Assembly (NCBI GenBank): GCA_018907035.1
Contig: JACCIC010000001.1
Span: 2,127,501 to 2,191,500, forward strand
Direction: 5' to 3'
Origin: Sycobia sp. Sy_11
Lineage: Eukaryota > Arthropoda > Insecta > Hymenoptera > Epichrysomallidae
Length of the DNA stretch: 64,000 bases
Shown one piece after another: positions 1-12,590 of this stretch (position 1 is its first letter; each line of letters opens with the position of its first letter). The position numbers were made by a program, and so were the translations under genes. Under the pieces are notes generated by a model. It saw nothing but the letters and a program-made list of their open reading frames with translations. It was not told the DNA's origin and searched no databases.

Positions 1-117
1 ACTCATTCTCCTTATATCCATATAGAAATATAATTCATTGTGTTCCCAAATTTATCCAAAGCTTAGTATACACGAAATCGTCTTTATCACAGTGATGCGG
101 AACAAAAGAACCAGTAG

Positions 118-118
<1 letters not shown>

Positions 119-160
<42 letters not shown>
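119..160. repeat. (TA)n microsatellite
   Basis: An uninterrupted TA dinucleotide run of about 42 bp lies in AT-rich DNA. The surrounding 1-400 has no convincing gene; the frame running through it reads mostly Tyr-Ile and is produced by the repeat. Confidence 0.97.
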
Positions 161-165
<5 letters not shown>

Positions 166-399
166 TAACATATTAACATCTTTCACACCTAATTATGCGC
201 CTGATATCGATAACACAGACAGCGCTCATGATATATTACTTTTGCCTATCCGGCATCTGACTGCTGTTATCTCTCGGGCACGCACACAAACACACGCACG
301 GACACGCGCTGAATTTATTATACAGCTTTTGTATGGGAAACAGTTCAACGCGCTGCTTTTGATAAAACCATCGTTCTCGCCAATTATTAAAGCAGTACC

Positions 400-807
400 G
401 GGCTCAGAACTTTATAGATCCGAGACATATGGTGAACGGTAGCCGGCGCCGTATCAACGTTCGCGCGCACTGTATCCCACGACACGTACAAATAAGCTCG
501 TAAGAAAGTGGATTTGGACGGGCGCGATGTTCTGGTGACTTGTGCAAATAACGTCCGCGTGGCCGGGTTGCGGGGGGAAGGGGGGGGGCGGGCAATGTTC
601 CTCTGCGGGCGCCGGCGTGGCTCGCGGCGCACGTGCCCGTCTCGAGCGAGGGACGCGGATCGTCGCCAAAGGCCCGTGCGCGAGTGCACCGGGGGTTTGC
701 AGCGGTCGAGGATCGTGGTCGGCCGATGATTGGCCCCCGCTTCTAATACCGCTTGGGAGGGCGCCACTGGAATACTGCGTGCACGCCGGACGGAAAGCAC
801 GGTGGGA

Positions 808-845
<38 letters not shown>

Positions 846-935
846 CTTTGCCCCGTGTCCTTTTCATTGGAACAAGCTTTGGTCATATAGTTACGAAGAC
901 GGTGCCTTTGATCTCGTACCGCTGAGATGGTAGGT
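400..935. promoter_or_regulatory. CpG-rich block, candidate cis-regulatory module
   Basis: Base composition changes sharply from AT-rich to GC/CpG-rich and back. The block contains a G-quadruplex motif at 564-592 and a (GA)n run at its right side (811-841). Several overlapping open frames occur in both directions, as expected when GC content removes stop codons, and none resembles a protein family I know. A regulatory role is inferred from composition only. Confidence 0.35.
811..841. repeat. (GA)n microsatellite
   Basis: A pure GA run of about 31 bp. Such tracts can bind GAGA-type zinc-finger factors in insects; binding here is inference. Confidence 0.95.
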
Positions 936-3124
936 TTTTACTTGCTTTGTTACATGGTTTGTGAATAGTTTATGTGTACGTAAGTCGGTTTTAATTGTAT
1001 GTAGATGATAAACTATTTTTACTTAATAGACCGTACTTAAATTAAAAGTAACGTATCATGAACAATCCTCGATAATCTAATAATAGCACGACAGTTCTAG
1101 TGGTACAGTAAAAAGTAAAGCACTGATACTGGGATAGTTTCAGACGGATTTATTAGATAAAGCACTTATAGCTATTTGGATGGCCAAGCCTTAGTGAAGT
1201 TAAGACACATTGATATAGGATTGAGTTTGTATTCTACCTTGATGGTGCCCTGGCCGCCACTATATCTGTCAATATTTCATTTAACAAAACATTATGAAAA
1301 TTAGTCAAGCAAAACTCGTAAAAAGTTAGAATTGTATTTTTACCATGACTTTTATTTTATTATGCTGATGCATTTGTTTAACGTGGTTTCAATTAACTTT
1401 CTAAAATTTCATTAAAAGAAAAAAAAACAAAAAAGCATTGTAACTCGCTGACAGATATTTGAAGTGGCGCAGACCTTGATAAAAATATTGAAATAAAAGC
1501 GAAGCGCACGACTACCTTTCAATAAAATACAAATATTCCGATTCGTCCCACGCGAATGAGGAGAACACGAACGATTTATCCGAAAGGGCAGACTCGTTCT
1601 AAGGCTTCGCAAATCGCAACGCCCTCCCGTTGTCTTCGTACGGCAAAACGACTCCCGATTCCTGAACGTTAACTCGACCGAGAGCCATCGATATATAGCG
1701 ATGGTTTTTTTTTTTTATTTCAGAAAAGTCGATTCAAAGACCTTGTGGAATGGGTCTTTGATAAGTTTTTTTTCTCTTCAAATAACGCGTCTCGAGGTTA
1801 GTGACTAACAGCGAATGTTTGAATAAGAGATAACGATGGCTTTCTATTATCTGAAAAATACGAGATAACGATGGTTGTTTATTATCTGAAAAATGGAAAG
1901 TGATGTTCATTCGATAAGACGAATTCTTAAAATTCATTTAGCGAGAAGTATACTGACAATGAATCCTAATGTACAACAGTGCCCTTGTCGACTTATCTGT
2001 GTTGCAATGTCGTGCGCGCCGCCAAACCTAAGTGTTTAATCTTTGATAATCGTGCGCGTTACCATAATGGATGATATTATAATATGTGGCCTGTTTAAAA
2101 AGATTTCAGATTTACATTATAAAAGTAGGTTTGCCTAATATTTCTTTAATGCTACGTATAAGTTTAAGTAATTACGTAAATTCCATGTAAATTGAATAAC
2201 GATATTTTTATCGCAGCCATATGTGATAAATCGTTCCTACACATACGTAGATTTGTAAATTTGAATCGCGCAAATTTGCGATGTACAGGTGAAACGCCAA
2301 ACAGTTGTTCCAAGTGCTGGCAGATTAAAAAATATATCTACTCAATAATCTTACGACCATATTGTACCAGATTTCGAACTTTTTTCTTGCAAAACGTGCG
2401 ATAGGTTCAATGACTATTTTAAATGACTAATCAAATTTATGTATCACATATTCTACAGAACGGGAAAATCTTTTTTAATAGTTTTTATATATACATATGT
2501 ATATTTACATAATGTATACTATTCTATTCTTAGAAAATTCTTACGGCAGAATATCTTACGTATTATATTCAAATGCAGTAATTTGTACAGGAGCACAATG
2601 CCGGTATTATAATTCATGTGATTCAAAAACTATTAAATTTTATGAGAATCATAAAAAACTTTTTAATGCGCAACCCATTCGAATTGAAATCGTTTTTCGA
2701 GCATTTACAATATTTTCAGGTAAATTGACGTGTATTTATGGAGCGACTTCGAATACGCACTTTTGTCCCAGTAATTTGTAAAACCGTTTTCACATTAAAA
2801 GGAAGACAAACGAAAAAAGCTTCAACCGTCACTGTGGTTCTGCTAAAGGTAGACCAACTGGACGGATAAGCCAGCAAAACCAACGCGCGATTAATAAATC
2901 CTGCGACTACTAAACGTTTCTCATAATTGGTTGGCCTTTGTTTCTTCTTCGACAAATCCGAAATCCTCTGACTCTTACCGGGCTAATGCCGTATTTGGGA
3001 AACAAAGCGAACGGTGCAAAGAAGGATGGCACGGAAGTGGACGAACAAAGCCACAAAGCTCGTTCTCATCGGGCCATCCGTCCGTGTGTACACAGCCGTA
3101 CAGACACGGTCAATACGTGTATAC

Positions 3125-3125
<1 letters not shown>
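936..3125. other. AT-rich non-coding stretch
   Basis: No reading frame with coding character was found on either strand. Frames of 60-95 codons occur but are Lys/Asn/Ile/Tyr-rich and do not resemble known domains. The only ordered structure seen is the duplicated GATA-site unit at 1827-1896. Confidence 0.6.
1827..1896. repeat. 35-bp unit in tandem, each with two GATA sites
   Basis: Two adjacent near-identical units of 35 bp (1827-1861, 1862-1896) differ at only a few positions. Each has AGATAA near its start (1828, 1863) and the inverted form TTATCT 19 bp later (1847, 1882), giving four WGATAR sites in 60 bp. A fifth TGATAA site lies just upstream near 1758. A GATA-factor target is inferred. 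Confidence 0.75.

Positions 3126-3127
<2 letters not shown>

Positions 3128-3168
<41 letters not shown>
3128..3168. repeat. (TA)n microsatellite with inverted flanks
   Basis: A TA run of about 41 bp. The left flank (ACGTGTATACGTGTAT) and the right flank (ATCGTATATACACGCG) are partly inverse-complementary, so the whole 3110-3190 region is quasi-palindromic. Frames crossing it read Tyr-Ile repeats and were discarded. Confidence 0.95.
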
Positions 3169-3172
<4 letters not shown>

Positions 3173-3348
3173 CGTATATACACGCGAAATATACCTACTG
3201 TGTCGTAGTGCCGGAGGGGTCTACTGAGGGCAGAGAGGTAGGATGAAGAAGACACGACTAAAAAACGGGGGGCGTCCCAGTTGCGGGTGATTCCCATTAA
3301 CAGTGAGGTAAAATAGCTTCCGAATTGACTCTATGCTTTTATCCTTGA

Positions 3349-3481
3349 GGGAGAGAGAGACAGAGGAGAGAGAAAGAGATTTGTACAATAAAGAAGAGAA
3401 AAAGAGAGTCAAATTGGCGGGAAACAGTTCGACTATCTTCGATTTTTCTATGCTTTGCTTTTTTCTCTTTAAATTCATCTG

Positions 3482-3529
<48 letters not shown>

Positions 3530-3535
3530 TCTCTT
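3349..3535. repeat. GA-rich tract facing a (CT)n tract
   Basis: An impure GA-rich stretch (about 3349-3410) is followed about 70 bp later by a pure CT run (3482-3526) with an impure extension to about 3535. The two are inverse-complementary in composition and could fold into a long imperfect hairpin in single-stranded form. No protein is supported. Confidence 0.9.
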
Positions 3536-3659
3536 TCGCTGTCGCCTATTTATAAGGAGCAACGTTCATGTGACTGTCCTCAGTCAAGCTACGGCTGGTC
3601 GAGTACAGTCCACGTATAGCGAACAACAAGTTGTTTTGAACATTTTAGAAAACTATGCG

Positions 3660-4760
3660 GAACTGTGGTGTGCAAATTGAAAATATTTAAATTCGGTATA
3701 AGATGAATCGAGACTTCTTTTCGACCCACTAAAGCCTTGCAAAACTAAAAACCAAACCTCTAAAACCATTGCTATTACGTCCTATCATGGACAGGATTAC
3801 TATTTCAAAGCTGGCGATAAAATATATACATACTTATATTTTCAATTTAGTCCAATCAAATAGAGTTTATGGGCAATGGGTTTGAGGTTCCTTCTCTTTT
3901 CAAAAACCTCTTTTGTGTGGTATTCACAATTGGAGAGTCTAGGCTGTAGAAATATAATATATTAAGTCAAAATCATAATTATAATACATACTATTTAATT
4001 AAATAAAAAATGAAATTTCGTTTAATCAATTAATAATATGATATAATAGCTGCAAATTATTAATCAGATCACTCAAAATGTTCGATTACTTTACTTTATT
4101 ATTAATTATTCTTTTCATACTCTTTTGTCGTTCATTCTCCCTTTTCTTTTCTATAAAACCTAATAAAAAATTTAAACATTTCTTAATTAGATGTTTAGCT
4201 GATGAAGACTCGATTCTGTTGAGTTAAATGATCCTAAGATGCGGTCCAGAGAGAAGAATAGTTTAGTACTAGTAGATCCAGGAGATCGTCATTAAAATCA
4301 GCAATACCTTAAAGTAGGCTTTAACAAAATGCATTATATTCAACTGAATTATGCACGGTCAATTTTAAACAATTTTCACAATTTAAATGCTTCAAAACTG
4401 TTTTTCATTTCATTATTGGTCCCGCAAAATCATATTATATCATTTTTCTCCTCAGAATGTACAATTCATCTGAATTAGAGAAAATGTTAATTGAATCTTT
4501 CTTCAAGTGGCCCTTTTCGAACAGTGAGTATTAAATAGACTAAACTCACTATACTTTCTCGTTAACAAACTTTCCAAAAACTTGGGTTATAGTCTCAGTT
4601 CTGAAGTGTTGAAATGAAGACTGTGGTAGTTATTCATTTAATATTTTAGAGTTGTTATTCAAGGGCGAATGAGTCACTCATTAAAACGTCGGGTAACGTA
4701 AAAGTCGCAGGCACACCACGAAGGATCATTATTCATCATTATTATCAATATCTATAAGTT

Positions 4761-4814
<54 letters not shown>

Positions 4815-5020
4815 TATTATTTTATTGCACGTATTCAAATGCATGGTTCATTCGAAGAGATCTAATAATCACGATATTAATAATGTATGCGTAAGAGTGT
4901 AAACGGCTACTTGTTATTTCAATAGTGTATTATTGGACGTTACACAGTCTAACTGCGAATTCTTTATACGTTGTTTTTTTTTTAGCATTTCATAATTGCA
5001 GATTTTAGGATCGTTACACA
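3660..5020. other. AT-rich non-coding stretch with (TA)n at 4763-4808
   Basis: No coding character was found. A 46-bp TA microsatellite sits at 4763-4808. The remainder is unstructured AT-rich DNA with short homopolymer runs. Confidence 0.6.
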
Positions 5021-5129
5021 AATTTATCGTCGATGCCAGAAAACCTTTTCATTCGGCATAATATCCGATTACAAAAGCTTTTGTCCGACGCAATCCCAAT
5101 TATTCGAAAGATAAACTTCACCAAAGACT

Positions 5130-5905
5130 TTCACAATTCACGGCCCAGCCGCGGAATTAAACTGGCGCAATTTCCCATCTCTTTCATCGCCGGGCTCGTA
5201 ATCCAACGGCAAAATGCAAGCCCTCCCCGCCTCGCCTACGAACCTCCCCCCATCCGACACCCCGGCAAAATTAGCCGAACGCAATTCGTTGCGTAGGAGC
5301 GAGCGTCTCGCGCGCCGGCTCTCCGGGCGAATCGCGCGCGAACCCCAATAAAATAACAATTACCCGGGGAGCTGCTTGCGCGGACTCGCTCTCTCGGCGC
5401 CGTTCGAAGAAAACAGGAAATCCCGAGCTCGCAGTCCCTCCCCCCGCTCGCTCTTTCTCTCTCTTTCTCTCGCTCCATCGCCTAATTTATACTCGTTCCA
5501 CAGTGCCGCGACGCCGAAAATCCCTGAGGGGTGCGGGACTAGGGGTGGGGCCACTCATTGTAATTAATAGCGCTTCTGAATTGCCCGCCTATATAATCGT
5601 CCGCCTAGCCCGAGCCTTCGGTTTGCGTGGGGTGTGACCGGGGGTGGGAGCGGGGGACCGTATCAGAGAAGCGTTCGCAGTTGAATTAGATCGGGAATTC
5701 GTTTGATGCCGGGGGCATAAAGTCGCGCTCTCTCGTCCCACCGTGCGCGCCCGTTCTCGCTGGTTCGCGGGCGTTCGATTTGGAAATTGATCGTGAGGCA
5801 GACCCGCCTCGATCGGGCTTGTTGGTCCAGTGCCGGTGGTTTCGTTCGGACTATTTGCTTTATTGTTCCTTCGATTCCATCGTCCAGCAGCTCGGTAAAG
5901 AATCG
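5130..5905. promoter_or_regulatory. CpG-rich block with TATA-like and G4 motifs
   Basis: A CpG-rich block with pyrimidine-rich patches (5440-5475), a TAATTAATA core (about 5561-5569), a TATATAA element at 5590-5596, and four G-runs with short loops at 5629-5656 that fit a G-quadruplex. No canonical arthropod initiator is obvious 30 bp after the TATA element, so a promoter call is weak. Open frames on both strands show no recognisable domain. Confidence 0.35.
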
Positions 5906-5929
5906 CTCTTTACTCGTACGCAATTGCTT

Positions 5930-6372
5930 TCTCCGAGATTTATATTATAATTAACATTTTGCAAAGTTTCATGAAGTTGGTAAATTTATTTCCTCGTTGT
6001 CGTTGAATTTGGATCAAGTTCATTAATTCGAATATCTGAGCATCGGACTTTCGACTACCTATGTATGACCGAGCAGTCCATAGATCGACGTTTAATCTAT
6101 CTAAGATCGAAGTTGGACTGGTAGGACGGCCAACTTTGAATTTGCGTAGACTCAGCTCGATCTTATGACATCGGTACTATAGTCGACGGTCTCTCGTTCT
6201 AAATTAGTTCTATCGCAATTCGACGTTCAATCTAAACTTATCCGAGAATATCTAATGATATCGTTTCTAATTCGGATCTTCGAGAGGTTCTTAGTTTCAT
6301 GTTCAATCGTCTAAATGGCCTCCAATTATCTATTATTGTATTATATACTTATAAGAAAGTATATCAGGAAGT

Positions 6373-6430
<58 letters not shown>

Positions 6431-7789
6431 ATAAAAATAATCTTGAGATAAGTACTTTGTACAATTCTAATTGTACCGATAAGCGTCATTTGTAAATCCA
6501 TAGAGAAACTCAATCATTCCATCCTTTTGTTATTTCACATTTCATATCTATTTCGATAGATTATACTTTGGATATAAATATGAGCGTTTGGTATACTTCA
6601 ATAAAATTCTTCTTTTATTCACGAGTCTAATTCTTTTCAAACCAGAAAGTAACTCTCGCGTTTATAGATCCGATGTGTCGATTGTAAATAATACTTTCGA
6701 TACAATTCAATACATTTAGAAAAATATTCATTTCCAAATTCAAAGAGATCGGATCGCCTCTGGCGTAGAAAATTCAATTTGGAAGCACATATTATTGACT
6801 CTCATGGACAATTAAATTTTTCAGGTATTCAAATGTGGATTAAGTACATTGTACAGAGAAATTATTGTTAAAAATTTTAACGATTGATAAAAAATTTTAC
6901 AAAAGCATAAAGACAGAGTCTTAAAAAATACGATAATGAACACAGTTTAGCTCAAAGCGAATTGGTTCTTTATGGAGAATTGATGTACTATATATATATA
7001 CACTATGTGTACAAAATAGGTTACATGCTAATGTTTACCATCGTAATTCATTGTATTGCCTTCGCCATTCATCATTGAAAACTTTCTATTTAGTTTGCCT
7101 CCCTTTCAACGATGCCTTTGCAATGTTTCACTCGTTTTATTATCGTTCAGAGTTGCGCGAAGCTTTTCTAAACATACGTCTGCGCAGATAGAGAACTTGC
7201 CGAAAACAAGCATGCCCCATTATGACTAAAGTTCTTTGTTTTGAGCGAGCCTCCTACACTAATACTAATATCTGTACATCCACTCGTTGTAATAATGTAG
7301 TTGAAAAACAAAGCAGAAAAGAAAACTAATAATTCGTAATAAGTTTATTCATTGTGTTTGTTTTAATATTTACGAAAGTAAAGCTTAATAAAAACGCAAA
7401 TTCCAATTAATTCCAATGTTATATATGATACTCTTGCCGAACTTCGATTCTGAATATTATATTTAAACAATGTCTTCATGCTCGTTAATTTCGAAAACTA
7501 AATGACTTTGTAACAAAAACTTTTTATTAAACAATCTCGGGACTGGATTACTTACAAAATAATTGATCCACAATATTAATAAACAACTGTCGGAAAATTA
7601 TTCGATAAATTTTGAATCTATTTCACCTGCTCTTTCGATTCATACATTTTTTACGGGCGCATTAAACACCTGGACGGCAATTATCATCGGCATTTCGAAC
7701 TACCTCTTCCCAATTCGTAATCCACGCCTCCTAACTCAATTAGCAATAAACGTCGCGTTCCTTCAGCATCGAGATTTCTCTCGGGTAAG
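5930..7789. other. AT-rich non-coding stretch with (TA)n at 6375-6423
   Basis: A 49-bp TA microsatellite ends in a short TG run. The part from about 5990 to 6320 is cryptically simple, with many TCGA and ATCGA words and imperfect internal repetition of a phrase of the form TCGACGTT(T/C)AATCTA at about 6087 and 6221. No gene was seen. Confidence 0.6.
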
Positions 7790-8275
7790 AAAGAAAATTC
7801 CACCCTCCGCCCCCTGCGATCCTTCGAGAGCGACCCCCCCCGCCCCGCCCCCCGAACGAAATCAGCTCCCCCACGCGCACACGTGGCGAGCGATGAACCA
7901 TCGGGCGGCCGTTGTCTTTGGCTCGCTTCGAGCTCGTAAGCGCGCGCTGATCGGACTGTCCGAGCCGGGCACCACGATCAAAGGGACGCCGAACGAGGCT
8001 TTCTCTCCCAAACCTGCCCACGCCATCGATGATCAATTCGCCAGGTACTCCGGGAGCGGGCGCGTGTGCGCCCCGCTCAAGCGCTGCGTCAGCGCGGCGG
8101 TGGAAGGCGGGTTGGGCGGGGGGTGGGGATCACGTAAACACCGCCGTTCGGATTGATGCCGGGGGCGCGTTCGTCGTTCTTGAACGAGCTCTCTGTCGAT
8201 TGCCTTTGTGTATCTGCGTTTATGCGCGTGTTTGTGCGGGCGTGTTTGGACGGGAAAGGAACTCTTGGCTTTAGA
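7790..8275. promoter_or_regulatory. CpG-rich block with strong G4 motif
   Basis: A GC-rich, CpG-rich block; the run at 8109-8128 has four G-tracts with loops of 1-2 bases. A 197-codon frame (7563-8156, +) crosses it, but its first half lies in AT-rich DNA, its second half is Pro/Arg/Gly-rich, and an antisense frame is also open, so I read it as compositional. Confidence 0.35.
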
Positions 8276-8279
8276 GATT

Positions 8280-9655
8280 GGCGAAGCGTAATGACAGTTT
8301 AATACGAAGTGTTGTAGAGGTACGGCAAACAGAAAAATAACCCGAGTACGAAATATTTTGAAAAAGGCATGCGAACATCTTCGTTCAACTAATGAGTTTG
8401 GTTTAACGATTGAATGGATTTTTTTTTTGCTTTGTCATTTAACGCGCGATTCTTACTTTTGATCCGGTAAAATAAATGCCAATGAATTTTTATTTCCGCT
8501 TTTCCATTACGACTACAAATTTGGCAATATAAATATTAGACGTGAATCATGGATTCAATAAATAGGAGATTATAAGTTCACCATGCACTTAAAAAATGGC
8601 ATTTTATACTCAGACTATAACTCAATTAAGGATCAGAGTGACTTACGTGGGATAGAATTTTTATTAGTTTCATATATGTATTTCCTTCAGCATGGTCGCT
8701 GCCAGTTACTAAAAAAAAAGAACTTGGTCTCGAAATATTCATGTTCGAGTTTACGATTCTATTCAGATAGAAAAATTCTATTTTTGACCCTATTTTTCGA
8801 AATTATTCCATACTTTTATTTGATTTCTTATTGTATTCTTATTGCTTTCATGCATTATTCTCAGTATATGGAGTTTGTTTGGATACACAATCTATAAAAT
8901 ATTCATGTACATGGTCTTTCGAGGCATTATTCGCAGTCCTTCTTGTTTGTTTGTTTACACAATTTATAGAATATTTATTTACGCAAACGGTTAACACATT
9001 TTTATCATGAATGCAACAATTGAAGGTTATTATAACTAATATTAAGGTAATTATAACATTCTAATTAAAACGGCACGAATAAATTTGTAAATATTACAAT
9101 TAACTCGCATAGTGCCGATGTTCAATGCCTTCGTAGTATCATCAAATGCTGCCTTTTACTAAACTAATAAATAATTTTTATTCCTCTCACAGTTTTTATA
9201 TAACAATATATTTATAGTTATCTAATAACAGCCAGACTGTCCTTTTTTAGAATCAGCCGAGTATAATCTGAAATGAAAAAACTACTATTAAAAAATAAAA
9301 GATACAAATTTAAATTTATTATTATATTATTGATTGTTTACGACAATTTGACTGTCCCAACCATCATTACGCAGTCGATCCATATACTAAATCGAATATT
9401 TAATATTGAATAAATACTAAAAATTAGTTTTGCTGTTGTATATCTAATTTAACTTATCATAGTGTGCTAAAACAATATCAATTCTATACGCTATTGTCAT
9501 ATTTCTAGTTCGCGGTGCCTGTAACAGTTATTTTATAAAGTAATTTTTAAACCACACATAAACACGGACATACGCGCGCGCACTTACGCATCATCCTTAC
9601 TCGTTCCTTGAAATATCACCATCATAATTCCGCTACATCTTCAGTCACATTTTCG
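8280..9655. other. AT-rich non-coding stretch
   Basis: No gene was supported. The 104-codon frame at 8583-8897 (+) is dominated by Tyr, Phe, Ile and Leu, as expected from AT-rich DNA. No repeats above background were noticed. Confidence 0.55.
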
Positions 9656-9659
9656 ATTA

Positions 9660-9674
9660 TTTCCAGCTGAACGC

Positions 9675-9722
<48 letters not shown>

Positions 9723-10400
9723 CCTTCTTACTCCGCTAGCCCACGATCTATTTTCCGGCAGACTTGCGAATCTCTCGCATGCCCCTTTCATTTCTGATTC
9801 GTACGTTCTCTTCGGCCCCCAATCGTGAAAAGATCTATTTTCTGCCGTGCGAGAAATGCCGGATGGAACAGCAGCTACTTCCACCTCCGACCGCACCTCG
9901 ACCGTTTTCCACGTCCAGTCGCGACGACCGTGTCTCCCAGATTCTAATCTTAAGCTGTGCCACGATTGGTTTTTTTTTTTTTCGATTCGTCGACTTCGCG
10001 CAGAGCTTATTCATCCTCGATAGCTTTGTTCGTTTTCAGCTGTCGGCCATGAGGCGACAATGTCGGAAAAATGGCGAGGGCGTGGGGGGGGCATAGAAAA
10101 TCTTCCGCGCGAACCCGTGTGCATTTCTCGGACAGCGAGAAAGGGGATTGTTCGACGCTGTTTTATATTGGTCGCGTCGCGCATGGACTGAAAGCTACGA
10201 TGAAACTGAATCCGATCCTGTTCCCCCTTTTAACATTGCCTTTTATACTCGTCATTCCGTGTAACCGGTTATCTCGTAGCCGCTCGCGACTGATAATTGG
10301 CTTTTGCCTCGAGCGCGTTCGATACGCACGCGAAACGGGAATTATTATTATCGGAGAGCGGGGCGGGAGAATCCACGTTTATTCGATTTATTTACGCTGA
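9660..10400. promoter_or_regulatory. (CT)n plus CpG-rich block
   Basis: A pure CT run of about 45 bp (9676-9720) opens a moderately GC-rich block running to 10400. CpG-rich words, a G7 run near 10084 and a TATA-poor interior are seen. Overlapping open frames (for example 9764-10096 and 10071-10400) look compositional, with no recognisable domain. Confidence 0.35.
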
Positions 10401-11205
10401 TTCTTTGTAAATAACGAGCTTCTTCAGCCATGCTTAACAGGCTGAATCATTACATCGTTTGATTCATATTCGATTTATAGTACCGATATAAAATAGAACG
10501 ATGCGATTCGTAAAAAAATTGAGATCGTTAATATTGCCGAAAAGAAACGACATTTCTAGATTATTATAGGTTAAAATATACTTTTACAGGCTACTACTCT
10601 TAACGCGTAAAGTTTCTGTAATTTTTATTAGTCAAAAATTATGCCGATCGAATTTTCTCCAATATTAATAAAAAAAAATAGAAACTTCAAGCTAAATTTT
10701 TAATTAATTTTGGTTTTTATGAAATAAAATACCAAAATTTAATTTGACACTAATATTACGATAAAATCAATAATTAATATTTTATCCTATATCACGTCAG
10801 CATTCGTACGGGCTTCGAAAAAAAAAACTTTATACATACAGATTTCATTTAAATTTATAACTGGTGATATAACTGGCGAGCGGCGGCCGACTGAATACCG
10901 GCATATACCACTGATTTCACTGTTCCGCCTTTCTCTGACAACGTAATGAATTTTACAATCTCTCCGTATATACGTTCACTTACAATTGAGAAATATTTTT
11001 TGCTTTTTATTTTTTATGTATTTATTATTTTCTTTTATAAAGGTTATAAAAATATTTCTTATACTCTTTACATAACAGCTCTGTGACTTTGCACCGGCTG
11101 TAAATTCGATACTCAGAAACTTACGAATGGGTATATATACTGAGTATATACTGTATATACTGAGTAAGTGACCAAAAAACCTGTATATACTGTATATGAC
11201 TGTAT
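10401..11205. other. AT-rich non-coding stretch with TATA-word array
   Basis: No gene was seen. At 11130-11220 variants of GTATATACTGAGTATATACTG repeat several times and run directly into the foldback element. The phrase at 11099-11121 is the inverse complement of 11208-11226, a shorter inverted pair nested beside the main one. Confidence 0.6.
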
Positions 11206-11605
11206 ATAATGAGTATCGAATTTACATTAAAATACAATTTGCTTGGCCAATGCCAAAAAAAATTCAGAAGTATTTTAGAATCGCTGGTGGCCCTTATGTT
11301 TCTTTATGTTTCGTATCTTGCAACATTGACTTTTTAAATAATGAAGGAACAAATAAATTGCGGCACCTGCGCAAGCACATGATCAAATAAAACTTTTTTG
11401 TAGAATATAACTTACATATAATGTTCGACAGTGTTTAAAATTCTTAATAGTTCATATTTATTTGTTCCTTCATTATTTAAAAAGTCAATGTTGCAAGATA
11501 CGAAACATAAAGAAACATAAGGGCCACCAGCGATTCTAAAATACTTCTGAATTTTTTTGACATTGGCCAAGCAAATTATATTTTAAAGTAAATTATATTT
11601 AAGTA
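11206..11605. mobile_element. Foldback element / long inverted repeat
   Basis: The arm at 11236-11358 is the inverse complement of 11456-11577, with one substitution and one single-base length difference in a poly-A run that I can see over about 123 bp. Similarity continues more weakly outward to about 11206 and 11605. The spacer is 97 bp. A 64-codon open frame (11196-11390, +) lies inside the left arm and spacer and has no recognisable domain. This fits a foldback or MITE-like element, or a hairpin-RNA locus. I saw no clear target-site duplication and no transposase. Confidence 0.75.
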
Positions 11606-11799
11606 TCAGAAACATATAAAAAAAAAAGTTAAAACAAAAACATTCCGCGCATTGCTTCAACTAATTTATAATGCAGCTATAATGCATAATTTTAAAGTCG
11701 AAGTACAATACCACGTAATAAACATTAATTCGTCCGGACAATAAAAGCTCATCTATATCGATAGGAGCAATAAAAGCAGCGCAACCGTACGTAATACCG

Positions 11800-12590
11800 T
11801 GTCTTTTTCCCCCCCGAAAGCTCGCGTATTGCCGGCGTTACCGCCTCGTTGGAGCGCGGCAGCTATCGATCATTATTTTAGCCGCAGCGCTCGCCCGGGA
11901 CATTGATTCACCGGTCCGTTACATCGAAGCGACTGCCTCCGAAATCGGCCTCTCGTTAGAAAAGTACGTAGCGATGGCCTGCTATCGATCGATCGGGTAA
12001 AGCCTCTTTCCGCGGGGCTCTCTCATAATGCGCCCTTTGTAAGGCCATTTTAAGACCAACTACTTCGATCGATCATTTAATGAATAACGTGGGCTGCTCG
12101 GGAAGACAAATCAATTAACTAATATTCCATTAAATCGTGATGGATATTTTTTAACTTTCCCCTCATATTTACGCTCGCGCTTAGAATGATGATACGGGAA
12201 TAAAATTGTGTACAAAAAATAAATCCACGAAGTGAGGTAACAGACGAGAGCGCCCCGTTGGCGTCAATTTTCAGATCGAGTAGACCGAGACGCCGCGCGC
12301 GAAGCCGATAACGTAATTCGATATCGCTGCTGAAGTTTATCTCCTTGGCGTTTCGTGGGAGGTTCGCGTTCGCATGGGTAATCCGGGAGTCGTCTTACTT
12401 GGGCTCGCGCCGTACGAGACCGAGGATGATGTGCCAAGCTAGGGGAGTTTCGGCGGTGATTTCGTGGGGGGGTAAAGAAAATAATCGATTAGGATGAATT
12501 ATCGATGTCATCGTCGAGCGAACGTTTAAAGATAATTTATAGTTCAGTGATACGGATTGTAGAGCTGTGAAATTAAGCTTGCCCATTAAA
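11800..12590. promoter_or_regulatory. Moderately CpG-rich block
   Basis: A block with many ATCGATCG-type words (for example around 11863, 11983 and 12066), mixed with TTAATTAA-like cores around 12112. No convincing frame is present. The ATCGAT words and homeodomain-like cores make it a regulatory-module candidate by composition only. Confidence 0.3.

Noticed and set aside
5590..5596. TATATAA as a core promoter
   Set aside because: No canonical initiator about 30 bp downstream and no adjacent coding exon; left only as a note in the block.
7563..8156. 197-codon open frame
   Set aside because: It spans an AT-rich to CpG-rich border with an abrupt change in amino-acid composition, and the antisense strand is also open; it reflects lack of stops in GC-rich DNA.
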